DNA of 64,000 nt from assembly GCF_020382885.2 (NCBI RefSeq), contig NC_058504.1:18425019-18489018 (forward strand), in the 5' to 3' direction. The stretch comes from Scatophagus argus (Eukaryota > Chordata > Actinopteri > Scatophagidae). A program made the position numbers and the translations under genes. The notes under the pieces were generated by a model, which was not told where the DNA came from, did not search any database, and saw nothing but the letters and a program-made list of their open reading frames with translations. Below, one piece after another: positions 1 to 11,472 of the stretch. The stretch's first letter is position 1; each line of letters starts with the position of its first letter.

Positions 1-1884
1 ATTGCTTCGTTTTAGTCGTTGCTGGATCAAATTATGCAGAGCTCCATGCAAAAAAAGAAGTTTTTTTCCCCCCACAATGGCAGCAGTTTATATCAGCAAA
101 ATTCCAGTATTTCTTGTTTGCCATATTAAAAGACGCACGAAAGCGAATTGAATTTAGAGGATGAATTCTCCATATCAAGAGAAATGAATCTTACAAACTG
201 ATTTGATTAAACGTGAGTCTGTATAGCCGATATTAACAAAATTCGAGGTTTTAATGTTGGCTTAACTCCACGCTCAGAATCTCGAAAAATATATTAAGCT
301 TAATTTAAAAAAAAATAAAAATTGTCTCCTTACAAAAATAAAGTCTGCATTTTTGAGTGCATAAAGCAGACAGGAGAGGGACTTGGAGAGGGGGGTTGTA
401 TTGCTCTCTATGGTCTAAGTTTCTAAGTGTAACAGATGCTTCTCTAGAAACGCTCCTTGTGCCGATTCCTTTTATTCTCATCAACATTTTTTTGCCGTCG
501 AGTGCGTTTCCATAGCGAGGCGAATAAAAGGCAAATCCCCGCTCCGCGCCTCCAATAAAGAGCCCATTCACAGATAACCCGAGCCAGCCCTGCTACACTT
601 ACACCATGCAGCACTGCAGACTCTCTCTCTCTCCACTGAGGTGCACATTACTGCTAAAGAGCACAAGCTAATGACTCATAATTTCTTTAATTTTGTCCTT
701 ATAAAATAGCTGTTTATGGTTATTTGTCATATTTGTTTAGGCTATCGGCTTTTGGGTGTTTACTTGGCGGCTTTGATCTGTTGGATTTTATCTTCTGTTT
801 CAGACTATTTGCTGTAGGCACAGCGGAGTAAATAAAACAAAAAAAAGATCTGTTAACTATGAATCTCCAGTAGGTGATATATTTCAGACAAAAATACATA
901 CTCACAGGCCGTCCTTTTCCACTACGACACCACGTCGTGTCTTTCTATGGGTCAGCAACTTAAAATTTACATTACAAGCATTTAGTCATAAAAGTGTTTT
1001 TTATTTTTTTTAAAAAAAAGTAAATCTCGGCTGCAGGTTTGTCCCATGCTGTAATACAGGAATATTAGTGCGCATTAGTTTGGTTGTGTTGAATTTGTAG
1101 AAAACTCATGTTGGCCACATACTCACGTTTCCATAAGCGCAAACTAAGAGCAGGACAGAAACTGCACTAAGACTCTAATTTTCCAGGGGAGGTTCGGTGT
1201 GTCTGTCTTTCTCAATCTTTGCCACATTTTGATAGACTTTTACTGTGTTTTTTGCATCTTTATATTTCACTACTGAAGGAGCATACAAGACAATGCAGTT
1301 TTGCCAGTTTGTTTTTGAAGGCCTGTTTTATTTCTTTCTAAAAAAAAAAATCGTTTTCCTGCGAAAGTGTTGATGTGCAGCCCAGAGTCATATGTTTATT
1401 TATTTAGATGTATTTTTATTTGTTTGTTTGTTTTATTTGTATCTATTTTTTCCTGTTTCTTTACACTTTGTTTTCTTTTGCTTACGTCCTCTCCTGTCCG
1501 GCTCGCTGCCGCAGCCTATAGATAAATCATCCTCGGTCTGCCGTGGAGACAGCCTGAGGCCTCGGGGCGGGACCTGTCACTTGGTGTCATGACCTTTGAA
1601 AACTTTCCCCATGAAGTCTAAATCTCTGCTTCTGCGTGCCAGATATGGGCTCAGGTTAAACACTTTACGGCTGACACATATCAGGGTGTCCTTTGCCCTA
1701 ATTATCAGACCCCTAACGTGGGAAACGTACTCAATTTACCGGCCTTTAATCTTCTGATTATTAACAAGTCCTTCCGGTTAGAAATCCACTGCTCTTGTAG
1801 CCAACTTTTGGTTTGATTTTTGCTTTTTGACATAATCCTTCACGTCCCTCTGACTGGATGCTTCCTACTCCCTGACATGCGCCT

Positions 1885-1905
1885 CACACACACACACACA
1901 CACAC
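1885..1905. repeat. (CA)n microsatellite
   Basis: Perfect CA dinucleotide tract of about ten units in intergenic DNA. Confidence 0.9.
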
Positions 1906-3946
1906 TCCACAGGCTCCCAGACAGTAAAATCGATATTCCCATTAACCCGTGACGTCGCTAATAAAGGACAGCGACACCGTGTTTAAACAACACGGCCCTT
2001 GAAAAACAAACCCCTAACCACGAAAGCTCACATGGTGTCGGTGACAAGTCGTTTGTGTTCATCAACCTGAGTTTTATTTCTGATGGAAACAGTGCAGGCT
2101 GTCTTCCCTGTAAATCTGTCACGTAAATGACGCGTCTCCCACCTTTCCTGGAAAACGTACTGACACAGCCCAGCCCGATGAACTCCAGTAACCCCTCATC
2201 AACGTTTACCCTCTAAAGCTGTTCTTCTGAACTGTTTTCAAACTTATCTGAGCATCAATCGCAAAACAGCACATGCAGCGCTGTTATTATACAACTTAAC
2301 CTTTTTTTAAAAGTTCGTTTGGTTTGGTCAAGTTTTCATTTACAGCCACGTTAAAAGCTGCACCCTTCCACCACGTATCCATTAGTAATCGATCTCAACA
2401 GTTTGTTTATCACTTAACACATAATTATTTGTTTCTGTTAGTTGTTGTTTTTCAAATGAACTCAGCTACTCTACAATTTGGTGACGAGCTGGGACAAGAA
2501 GTTGCTCCCCTGGGAATCACTGGCCTAAACCTCACCCCTCTCTTTCTTTCTCTCTCTCTTTCTCTTGCTCTCTCTGCGTGTCCAGCAGGGGTGAGAAAGA
2601 GGAAATACACTGGACATACCAGTGAGTGAATGTATGTGAAGCTAACAAGCATCCCATGAGAGCACAGGGGGGCAAATGTGCTTGGTCTGCAGCCTGAGGT
2701 CCTGGTTTACATGGTTCTGTGTGAAAGTGCTTTCAATATTGAAGCGTTTTTTGTTTTGTTTTGTTTTGGGTTTTTTGTTTTGCCTATTCAATAAGCGATC
2801 CTCTGATTTTTCTAAAAAAAAATCCCTGATCTACATGGAGGAGTGAATATATATTCCCTTTCCAGACAGCCTCTGGCCAGAACACGAGTTTGGTTGAAAT
2901 TGCAAGTTTCAACGAAATTTAGCGAGGACAAAAAAAAATTCATTCGTGACATGTAGCCAATGACGTGGACATTTACTTTCAATAAATCACAGCACACACA
3001 ATGCTGTATTCGAGACATTTAAATCAAACCTTAGTGTATTGTTGTCATACAGACTAATTCCTCTTTTCAGGAGACACGCAGTCTTATTTTTAATTATAGA
3101 TCCTCCCCAGTTATTATCACCGCAGAAGAGAGCCAATTTTAATACGAGATAACAGATCAACAAACCTTTTCCTCATTGCGATGATCAAATGGGTGTATGT
3201 TTTGTTTTTTGTTTTTTTAATTTAAGGGTTAAAAAAAGGAGAAACATGGGCTACACTTGAGCTTGTTTGTAAGAGGACGCCTTTGAATTAAGAATACAAT
3301 GAAAATAGGTTCAGCAGTGCTCTTGAAATGGCATCAAAATGAAATGTTTCAGTTTTAGTTTCAGGGTCATAAAAAACTGGAATCAAAAATGGGGTGGATA
3401 CTCTCACAGCAGATCAGTGCGTGATATCGTAGATCTGCAGGGAATGAATATATGATAGTTGGAAATATGAGTCAGCTGTGAGGATAAACCTCAAACACCC
3501 TGCATTTTCTTTTCTTCTTCATCTTCTTCTTTTTAAAAAATCAGATATAGTTTTGAATTCAGAAGTTCTTTCAAAATTCAAATCATTTAATTTCCTGGAA
3601 AGACTGAAAGACGGCAAAAGCAATGTGAAGCTTCAATTAAATATCTCATGTCTGGATATTATGCTGTCCCAACTATGATACAAATCCCAGAGTCAAATTA
3701 GTTTTGGTTTCTCGTCAATTAGAAAATTAATTCAGCCAAAACATCACACGGGCCTGAGGTCAGGGAGCTTTTCAGCTCCTGGAGGTGCTCTGGAGAACAA
3801 ACACTCACTTGCACAGCAACGGTCTTTGCAATATTGTTTTTTATTATCTGCAAGAATTTGAAACACCTGAGCAAAACTGAAACTGTTTGTCCCTCTTGCC
3901 TTCGCTCAAACAAAGCATATGTTTGTCTGAGAGATTATTCACTGCT

Positions 3947-3973
3947 TGTGTGTGTGTGTGTGTGTGTGTGTGT
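3947..3973. repeat. (TG)n microsatellite
   Basis: Perfect TG tract followed directly by TATTACAG, which looks like a splice acceptor but has no exon-like sequence after it. Confidence 0.9.
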
Positions 3974-4091
3974 ATTACAGGTGCTGTTTGCGGAAGAGGC
4001 TAGGATATTGTCCCTGGGTCAGTGAAGGAGTCAAGCTTGGTAAAAATCTACATAACATTACCATCTGTTAAACTTCAATCTGCTCAAACAC

Positions 4092-4094
<3 letters not shown>

Positions 4095-4133
<39 letters not shown>
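4095..4133. repeat. (AC)n microsatellite
   Basis: Perfect AC tract of about 19 units. It creates spurious open frames rich in Val/Cys on the minus strand. Confidence 0.9.
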
Positions 4134-4134
<1 letters not shown>

Positions 4135-4645
4135 GAACACACAGTATCCTATAATCAGAGAGCAGTGAAGAAGAGTAAAGAGTCTATAGAAATGTAATGT
4201 ATGCTCTTCAGCACCTCTCCAGCTCCTCTTCCACATCCTCCTTCTTCTCCTTCTCTTCTTTGCTGAGAGCAGACAAGAGCTTGGGGTTGAGGCCTCCGCT
4301 GGCACCAACAAGGAGGAGAAAATTGCTCTGGAGCAGAGAGAGGACATACTCGTTACGGAAACTTGTGCGCTAAACAAATCTTTTTCTCTTAAATATAAAA
4401 TCCGCTCGACGATCAACAAACAACTCTGGTGAATGTTACGAGGAATATCAGCGAGCTTTCTGCCGCAGCTTACCAACCAACTAACTCACATTCCCCTGTG
4501 GCACACACACACACACACACACACAAGTCCTTCTGAAGGAGCAGGCGGAGCCGGCAGTTGCACATCTGCATTTCAAACACAGACTCTCTGGGATTCATTA
4601 TTAATTAGCCTGCTGAGCCCTGGAGGACTGGTGATGCTGCCATCT

Positions 4646-4649
<4 letters not shown>

Positions 4650-4692
<43 letters not shown>

Positions 4693-4697
4693 ACACA
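4650..4697. repeat. (CA)n microsatellite, interrupted
   Basis: CA tract of about 24 units with a single T interruption near the right end. A shorter CA tract lies at 4,502-4,525. Confidence 0.9.
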
Positions 4698-6080
4698 GAG
4701 CTCGTGACCCCTTTGCCCCCTTTGCTCTACAGTTGGAGCGTCCTCACCAGAATACTGAGTTGTACAGGAGAGGCCCTCCCTCCAATCACATCACTTCCCT
4801 TGATTCCATCGTTTAATGTTTGGTAAAGGATGATGAATTACGGGAGAAGATGGTTTTATTAAGCTGTATGCAGTGTAACTGTGTTTAAAATACCACATTC
4901 AGGTGAGTTGTTTAGCGCAGCACAGTGCTAAACGACACGTGAGAAGATGAGCAAAGGTTGGAGAGCTGTACTGGTTGTCATAACACATCAATAAACATTA
5001 CAAAACTCCTTTCTGCCTCTGTTTGCTTTTATTCTTCACTGTTTGTGGGAAATAGATTGTTGTGTTTTCCTTGCATCTCATTTAGATTTGTGTGTGTTTG
5101 TGTGTACACGCATGTGTTTCTGTGTGTGCAGCTCTGTGCATTAACCTCCACCATCATTATATAGAGGCAGATCAGAAAGACACACAGCGATTATGCATGA
5201 GGAATGTCTCAAGGGTCCAGAGAGAAAGAGACATCAAACACAGTGCAGAGAGAACCTTCTGTCCACAACACACGTCCCACCACTGTGCAAAGTTGGGGAT
5301 GCGCAGTTTGCAAAAATACACATAAATGGGAAAGAAACAAACAAGCTGCTGTAGGTTTTAGCCTATTGTGTTCTTCCACTGTTGCCCACGGTTGCATTAG
5401 TATGCAGGGAGCCAGCTTCTGATCCGGAGATCGTTCAAGAGCATCAGGTCGTGCATGATTTTCTAACATATTTGTGACAGGTGTTGACTACAAATATCTG
5501 AATGTTAAATCTAAACTGAGGGTTTTCACCTTGGCCCTGAAAATGGTTTGTGTTTGATGTGATTCCATCCACTATGTCTTAGACAACGTTACCATGGCCA
5601 CTGGGGCTATCGGTGGGCAGCCTGCGATCCCTTACCGCACATCGACACCCCTCGCTCAAGGCTATAACCCAGGCTCTGAAAGGGCAAGAGGCTCTGGCAG
5701 TAATTTGGACATAAATGCATAATTGAGCAGGACTCCACCATCAAGTCTTCAGTTTAGGTCTCACAGTGGCCAAATCCGCTGCTCAGCTGTCTCCTTCTAT
5801 CTCTATTCAAAGTGATACCACAGGAGACTAAAACACACTCTCACACTGCAGCATCCCTGTGAGAATCAGTGTTTCTCGAACCAGTTGGATGTGATTCAGA
5901 GCCAGCAGTGGACCTCCGTCGAGCACGCACACACACTTCCTGGTTTTATAGAGAACTCTGGACAGTGAGATTTGCAAGGGGAAAGACTACTTCTTCACAA
6001 CACAGCACAGCCTTTGTTGGATGTAACGAAGAATCTGGGGCAATCAAGAGAATCTGCACAAATGTTGTTACAAGTTCTTG

Positions 6081-6113
6081 CTCTGAAAGGGAATTCTCAT
6101 TCCCCTTTCAGAG
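6081..6113. repeat. Imperfect hairpin, 11-bp inverted repeat
   Basis: CTCTGAAAGGG at 6,081-6,091 is the exact reverse complement of CCCTTTCAGAG at 6,103-6,113, with an 11-nt spacer. Within it, GGGAAT (6,089-6,094) and ATTCCC (6,099-6,104) also pair in an alternative register around TCTC. It could fold as a small hairpin in RNA or DNA; no function is evident. Confidence 0.8.
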
Positions 6114-7652
6114 AATTCTCCTCGGCCCACTCTTTCATTCAAAGGAATGTACATATGATTTTTGGTTTCATACCAATTCCACCTGGAGTCTCGAAGGGAA
6201 GAATAACAAATATGGGAAACATTTAATCCAGAATAATATGTTTATCCAGAGACCCGTGGACTTGGGGAGGAATGGACCCCCTCTGATGTGGTCTGCAGCC
6301 AGTGTGTGTGTGTGTGTGTTCATGCTAGCATGTGTGTGTATGCAGGTTACTGTGTGTTTGGGTTGGACGTGTTAGACGAGTGAAGAGACCCTCCACCCCC
6401 TGAGGCCAGGAACTCTGGGTGAGGAGGAAGAGAGGTCTAACACACTCAGATTTCTAAAGTGCATTTGTGTGCAAGCTTTTGTGTGTGTGTGTATGTGTGT
6501 GTGTGTGTGCATGATACAGGATGTGACAAAAGCTGAGCAGCAATGAGTAGCTGGACAGACACACAGCAGAAACTAGCAAGCAAATAATCATCACAGTTAT
6601 GGTGGTGCTTATTTTTTTTTCTGCAGGAAAGCAAATATAAATTTAGTCGTCTTTACTTCCCTTGGTATTTCTGATAGTGGGGTTAAGTGTAGAGAAAATA
6701 CTCAAAGCTCAGAACAATTTTCATGGCTCTTGTTTAATGGAAAATTCTGATTTATTACAGTTGAGGTTTGTAGTTTTGAACACAATTTTAAGTAACAGCT
6801 GAGCTTAGAGAACCTTGGCCAAGAAACTCAAGTGATCAGACTAGCCAAATGATCTTCACTAATTTTTAAAGGCAAAACTATAATTGCTTATACAGAAAAC
6901 AATAACAATAATTCCTTATTGTAAATGCACCAACTGCACAGATGTTTTCTGTAAGATAGCTGACAACAGACGGGTGGATGTGTTGTGTGGCAGATCAGCC
7001 TGGGACTGACCAGCAAAAAAAAAAAAATAGCTTCCTCTTGTAGTTTACAAAGAAGATTCATGAAGTCCTGCAACCCCGAGTTCACAGATTCATGTGTAAT
7101 TGTGCCCTTCCAGTGACTGCATATACAATGGTGACGTCTCTAAAATTTGCCCCTGAACACACAGACTTTGTGAAACAGCCAGCAGAATTTGCTATCTCAT
7201 GACGTGAACATTTTTGATGGGTTTTCTGCCTGTCCTTCGTGCTAATGAAGGTCACTCATTGAGGCTTTGGTGACAAAATGAGTTTTAAAATCCATCAGTG
7301 ACGCATCGCACAAGCTTTGTGACTCCGCCCATAATGGTCCTGTTATGTCTTAATAAAGCTATAATAAAAATCTAAGTAATGGACACAGTATAGCGTGTTT
7401 AATAAGAGAGCTCTTGTGGTGTTGTTCTTAGTGTCCTCACAACCAGCCTACTTTGGTTATCATACCTGATAGATGTGATGGCTGAAAATACAGAAGTAAG
7501 ACCCAAGTTCTGTGAATTTCCTTTTAAAGACAGAACAGCGCTCATGCAGACAGGAATGTTATATGAAACCAGTGATTCCTGTTAAATCTCCCCACCCCAC
7601 AACACACACAAACTGACACATAAAAGTGACACTACAACCTCTATTGCTATAT

Positions 7653-7684
<32 letters not shown>
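7653..7684. repeat. (CTA)n trinucleotide repeat
   Basis: About ten tandem CTA units in intergenic DNA. Confidence 0.9.
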
Positions 7685-7688
<4 letters not shown>

Positions 7689-10600
7689 GTTGAGTGTGCC
7701 AAAAGTACTAAATCCTGCTTTCTCGTTCTCTCTCTTGCTCTGAGTCTCTCTGTCTCTTTCTCTGTGAAAGAAGGTCTCATTGTGGCCATGTCAGCTGTCT
7801 CAAGGGCATCCAGAACAAAGACGCTTTTCACCCCTTTGCACATCCTCCTCTCATCCTATGCTCTCTCACCTCTCACTCCCTTCATTCTGATGCCTGTATC
7901 ATGCAAACCTCTCATTTGTTTGTACCCCCTCGCCCTCCTTCCTTTCCTCACTGTTGTTTAGGCATCCTTGTGTGGGTGGGATACTTGCAGTTGCTGGCGA
8001 GCACACGCGCTGGAGCAGGTTGGAGTAAATGAGATGAGGAGGGTAACGGGGGTGGAAGACAAAAAATTTTTATGTCTCTTGATTTGGACTTAGACACAGT
8101 ACATTTGAGATTACTCTACTGCTGCTTTATTGTGTACGTGTGTGTGTATGTGGTGCCTGTGCGTGGAGTATGGAGGCAGGAGGAGGAGAGGGACGTATGA
8201 AGGCAGCAGCAGCTGGCGGAGATACACAATGTCAAGAGAGCTAAAGGAGAAAGAGAGAGACAGAGAGAGAGAGAGAGCAACAGAGGATGCCTCCTTGGCC
8301 GACTGTGTGGAAGGGGGACAGTGGAGCATAACAAACAGGATCCACCTTTCTGCTTGGCTAATTTTCCCCATTAAAACAGCCCAGCAGGAGCCTCAGCAGG
8401 CCACCAGCTGGAACAGAGGTTATTTTAGTGCCTGTCTTTCAGCATGGCGTGTGTACATTTGTGTGTGCGTGTGTGTGTGTGCATGTGTGTGTCACTTGCA
8501 TCTATTTTGGCGTGTGAGTCTGAGGTTTGGGGAAGCATAAAGATCTTCCATAGGAGCGGATTCAATTCACTGATATTAATTTCCTTCTCTCCAGTCATGC
8601 ATAAACAAAGAAAATCTCCTCGGCTGTCTACACTATGTGTTTCGCCCTGCTGCGCGCCGCTGTAATGTGCTCTGCACTGATATTGATGTATGTACCCATA
8701 TTTGCCCAGTCATCTCTTTATGTGGCTAGCCCTCCTCTCCTCTGTCTCAGTCAGATCCTAAACTAATCCCCAACCCTGCTACTCTGACAAGAAAATCCCC
8801 TATTTTAATGCATGCACACACACACTTCATCTTCTTCCCTTGCCCTCCAGCCACACACACACACACACGCATTCACTTCATTTTTTATCCCTCTGTTTAC
8901 CTGTACACAGCGTCTCTTTTTCTCTTTATCTTTTAGCAAAGCATGCCTTGTACACAAGTTACATGTTTGTGATATTTGTTATGGTAGTATCTTCACAGTG
9001 TGGTGGAATTTTTTAAAAGTTCAACACTACTGAAATTTCTGCTTCTTTTTTTTTTCCACACAAGACAGAATTTGACCGCATGGTGTCATTATGATGACAG
9101 GAAACGTTGAGTGGAATCTGTTACAGTCCATTTACTGTAAGAAAACAGTAACCACATAACAGGCATCTGTGATTTAAAAAGAGGGAAGACATCAATGATG
9201 CTAACTAATTTTTCCAAAGAGTCAGAATGGTGGTAGATGACAGCACAGTCTGGGAGGTGGAGCACATCTTGTAACTGTGTGGATGGTGGAGACAAAATGA
9301 TCCCATAAAATGACATAAATTTTCTTTCTTCTTAACAAGTTTTATGTTTGTATGTTGCATTAAGTAATCTGCCCTACAAAAACATCTAGAGAATTCAAAA
9401 GGTAATACTGAAAACCAAGGATTTAAAGTTCTAAAATGGGCAGCAGACTACACAAATACAAAAGTTGTATACTGTAAGCTCTTTAAGTTCATTAGGCCTA
9501 CTGTTTGTGGCACCGACCTAAACAATGCAAAAATACAAATTCTGTGTACTGACTTTAGATTAAGAGGAAGAGTATACCAAACTGTGTTCTTTCAGCTTCT
9601 TATATTTTAACCAGTTTTATAGCCTTATTTTGACTATTACAGCTCACTGACAATAAGAAATAAATGTTTCTTTCTTATCAAGGTGTCTGTCTTTCTACTA
9701 TTAATATTCATATCAAAATCAATATAATACATTAATTTCCAATTTAATAGCTTATATTTGATTTAAGTGTTAAAGCTCATTAGCTAGCTTTATGTTAACA
9801 TATTTCTATTGCTTTAGCTGTCTTGTGTAGTGTAGAGTGATGGAATCATATAACTGAACCAAAATCAAGTTACTGCCCGTTGCAATCAACTAATCACAGA
9901 CCACTTGTAACCACACCAGGGCAGGTCCTCCGTATCCAGTTTCTTCATCTGACCAGCCACCCAGTCAGATGACATGATTGTTCGTTTGCACAAAAAAAAC
10001 AAATAATTTCCACACAAACCGTCAGAAACCGTCCATAGGGAAGCTTTTCTGCGTGCTCTTTGTCATCACCGCGGTCCTAACTTGACAGCAGTTTGCCACC
10101 ATAACTGGCCTGGCTCACATTCAGCGGTGACTGGCATTTTGTGTTCATCACAGATCAATCCCTGTTTTCATTGGAAGATGGCAGACATCATGTAGTTTGC
10201 TAGTGTCATTGTGGTGAATAGATGTGATAACAATGGGGTTATGTACACATGTATGTGATAATTCCGCCAAATTCTTGAAAATGACATTGCATGGATGGAT
10301 TATCTTGGCAAAGATAACATTGCTCACTAATTTGTGAAACAAATAAGCTTTGTATGTGCACAGAAAAAGGCTTAGAGCTTGTGAAAAAAGTACTAAAGTG
10401 TCATGATTATATTTTTGTTCAGTGTATGATGTAATATTTTCTATGAGGTAATCAGAAAAAGTCATATTCTGGTTTTATTCTTTAACAAATATGTAGTTTC
10501 CCAGTAGTGTACAGTGTGGCCATGGCGATGAATGGAAACGAATGCATATAGCTGGGTGCGGCCTTGGAACAGTTTGTGGTGTGGCCTAGAAGAGTTCATT

Positions 10601-11385
10601 CTCAACTCTGTTGAGTTTCCCCTCGAAAAATAACTGTGTACCAGAGCAGGGAAGTCAGACTGAATGTCTAATTTATGCCCTTGTTGGCCTGTCATGAGGT
10701 TTACCAATTTCAACCCATTTGTAATTCATGCTGTTGTTTAAAGGCTATAACACATTTTATTTGCAATTTCTGTATTTTATAGCATATTAACACGAATGAT
10801 AAAACAGCACAATTAAGTTGTAACGCCAATGAGCACAAAACCAGATTATTTATGTTTAGTTATACAGTAAATTCAGGCTGTCCTGATGACAAATTACTGT
10901 GTGGTACACATGCAGAATTGTAAGTTAAACAAATGACAAAGGATGTATTTCATCTGTGAAATAACTGCGTTACATTCACCATGTGACAGGACTGTCTGCA
11001 TTTACCAACCAGGAGAGATGAGGTGTGGCTGACCTTGGCATGCGTGCAAACACACGCACAAAAACGCATGCGCACACACCGTGCAGGTAGAAACTGACAA
11101 ATGGCAGTTCAGAAGCTCAGTTAGATGGCAAATGTGTGTTTAAACAATGCAGAGTGACGCTTGCACAAGCACAAGCACTTAGTGTCCGGTTGGTGATATA
11201 AGATTGATTTGGTTCACTCTCTCACTCCCAGTCTTTGAAACACACACACAACAGAGGCAGAAATGCACACAATCAGTGGAATATGAGTGATGTGATTCAG
11301 GACACCTCTCGGCAGCCACTCTGCTTTCCATCCTGACGTCTGAGCAGAATACTAATCACTGGATCACATTACAGAGAGTGAGAGA

Positions 11386-11403
11386 GGGGGGGGGGGGGGG
11401 GGG

Positions 11404-11469
<66 letters not shown>
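11386..11469. repeat. Poly-G run plus (AG)n tract
   Basis: A run of 21 G (11,386-11,406) is fused to about 31 AG units (11,407-11,469). It is a strand-asymmetric purine tract of 84 nt that could form triplex or G-quadruplex structures and is prone to sequencing and assembly length errors. Confidence 0.95.

Positions 11470-11472
<3 letters not shown>

Larger units (their letters stand above)
1..5580. other. Gene-free intergenic DNA, left end
   Basis: No exon supported by homology, splice sites and phase was found here on either strand. Open frames are short and arise mainly in microsatellites. The stretch holds CA/TG runs at 1,885-1,905, 3,947-3,973, 4,095-4,133, 4,502-4,525 and 4,650-4,697, a pyrimidine-rich patch near 2,529-2,571, and otherwise unremarkable AT-rich sequence. 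The block at about 120-330 is free of simple repeats and might be conserved non-coding DNA, but only a cross-species alignment could show that. Confidence 0.6.
5580..11385. other. Gene-free intergenic DNA
   Basis: No gene is supported. The stretch holds a 42-codon ORF with a strong start context (5,594-5,722), an 11-bp inverted repeat (6,081-6,113), a CTA trinucleotide tract, a GA tract around 8,246-8,279 and GT tracts near 6,300, 6,480 and 8,462. The rest is AT-rich single-copy-looking sequence. The longest open frame (5,869-6,375, plus strand) has no recognisable domain and runs into a GT repeat, so I treat it as chance. Confidence 0.6.

Noticed and set aside
3940-4025. Acceptor-like TATTACAG after a GT tract, suggesting an exon
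   Set aside because: The sequence after it has no family resemblance and no matching donor in phase.
4084-4476. Minus-strand frame with a poly-Arg stretch
   Set aside because: Its basic run comes from CTT/TCC-type repeats and its end from the CA microsatellite.
5869-6375. Longest plus-strand open frame in the left desert (168 codons)
   Set aside because: No domain or familiar motif, it spans the inverted repeat at 6,081 and ends in a GT microsatellite. An ORF of this length is possible by chance in 32 kb of both strands.
10148-10713. Two adjoining minus-strand frames of 105 and 83 codons
   Set aside because: They are separated by stops, AT-rich, without motifs; read as chance.
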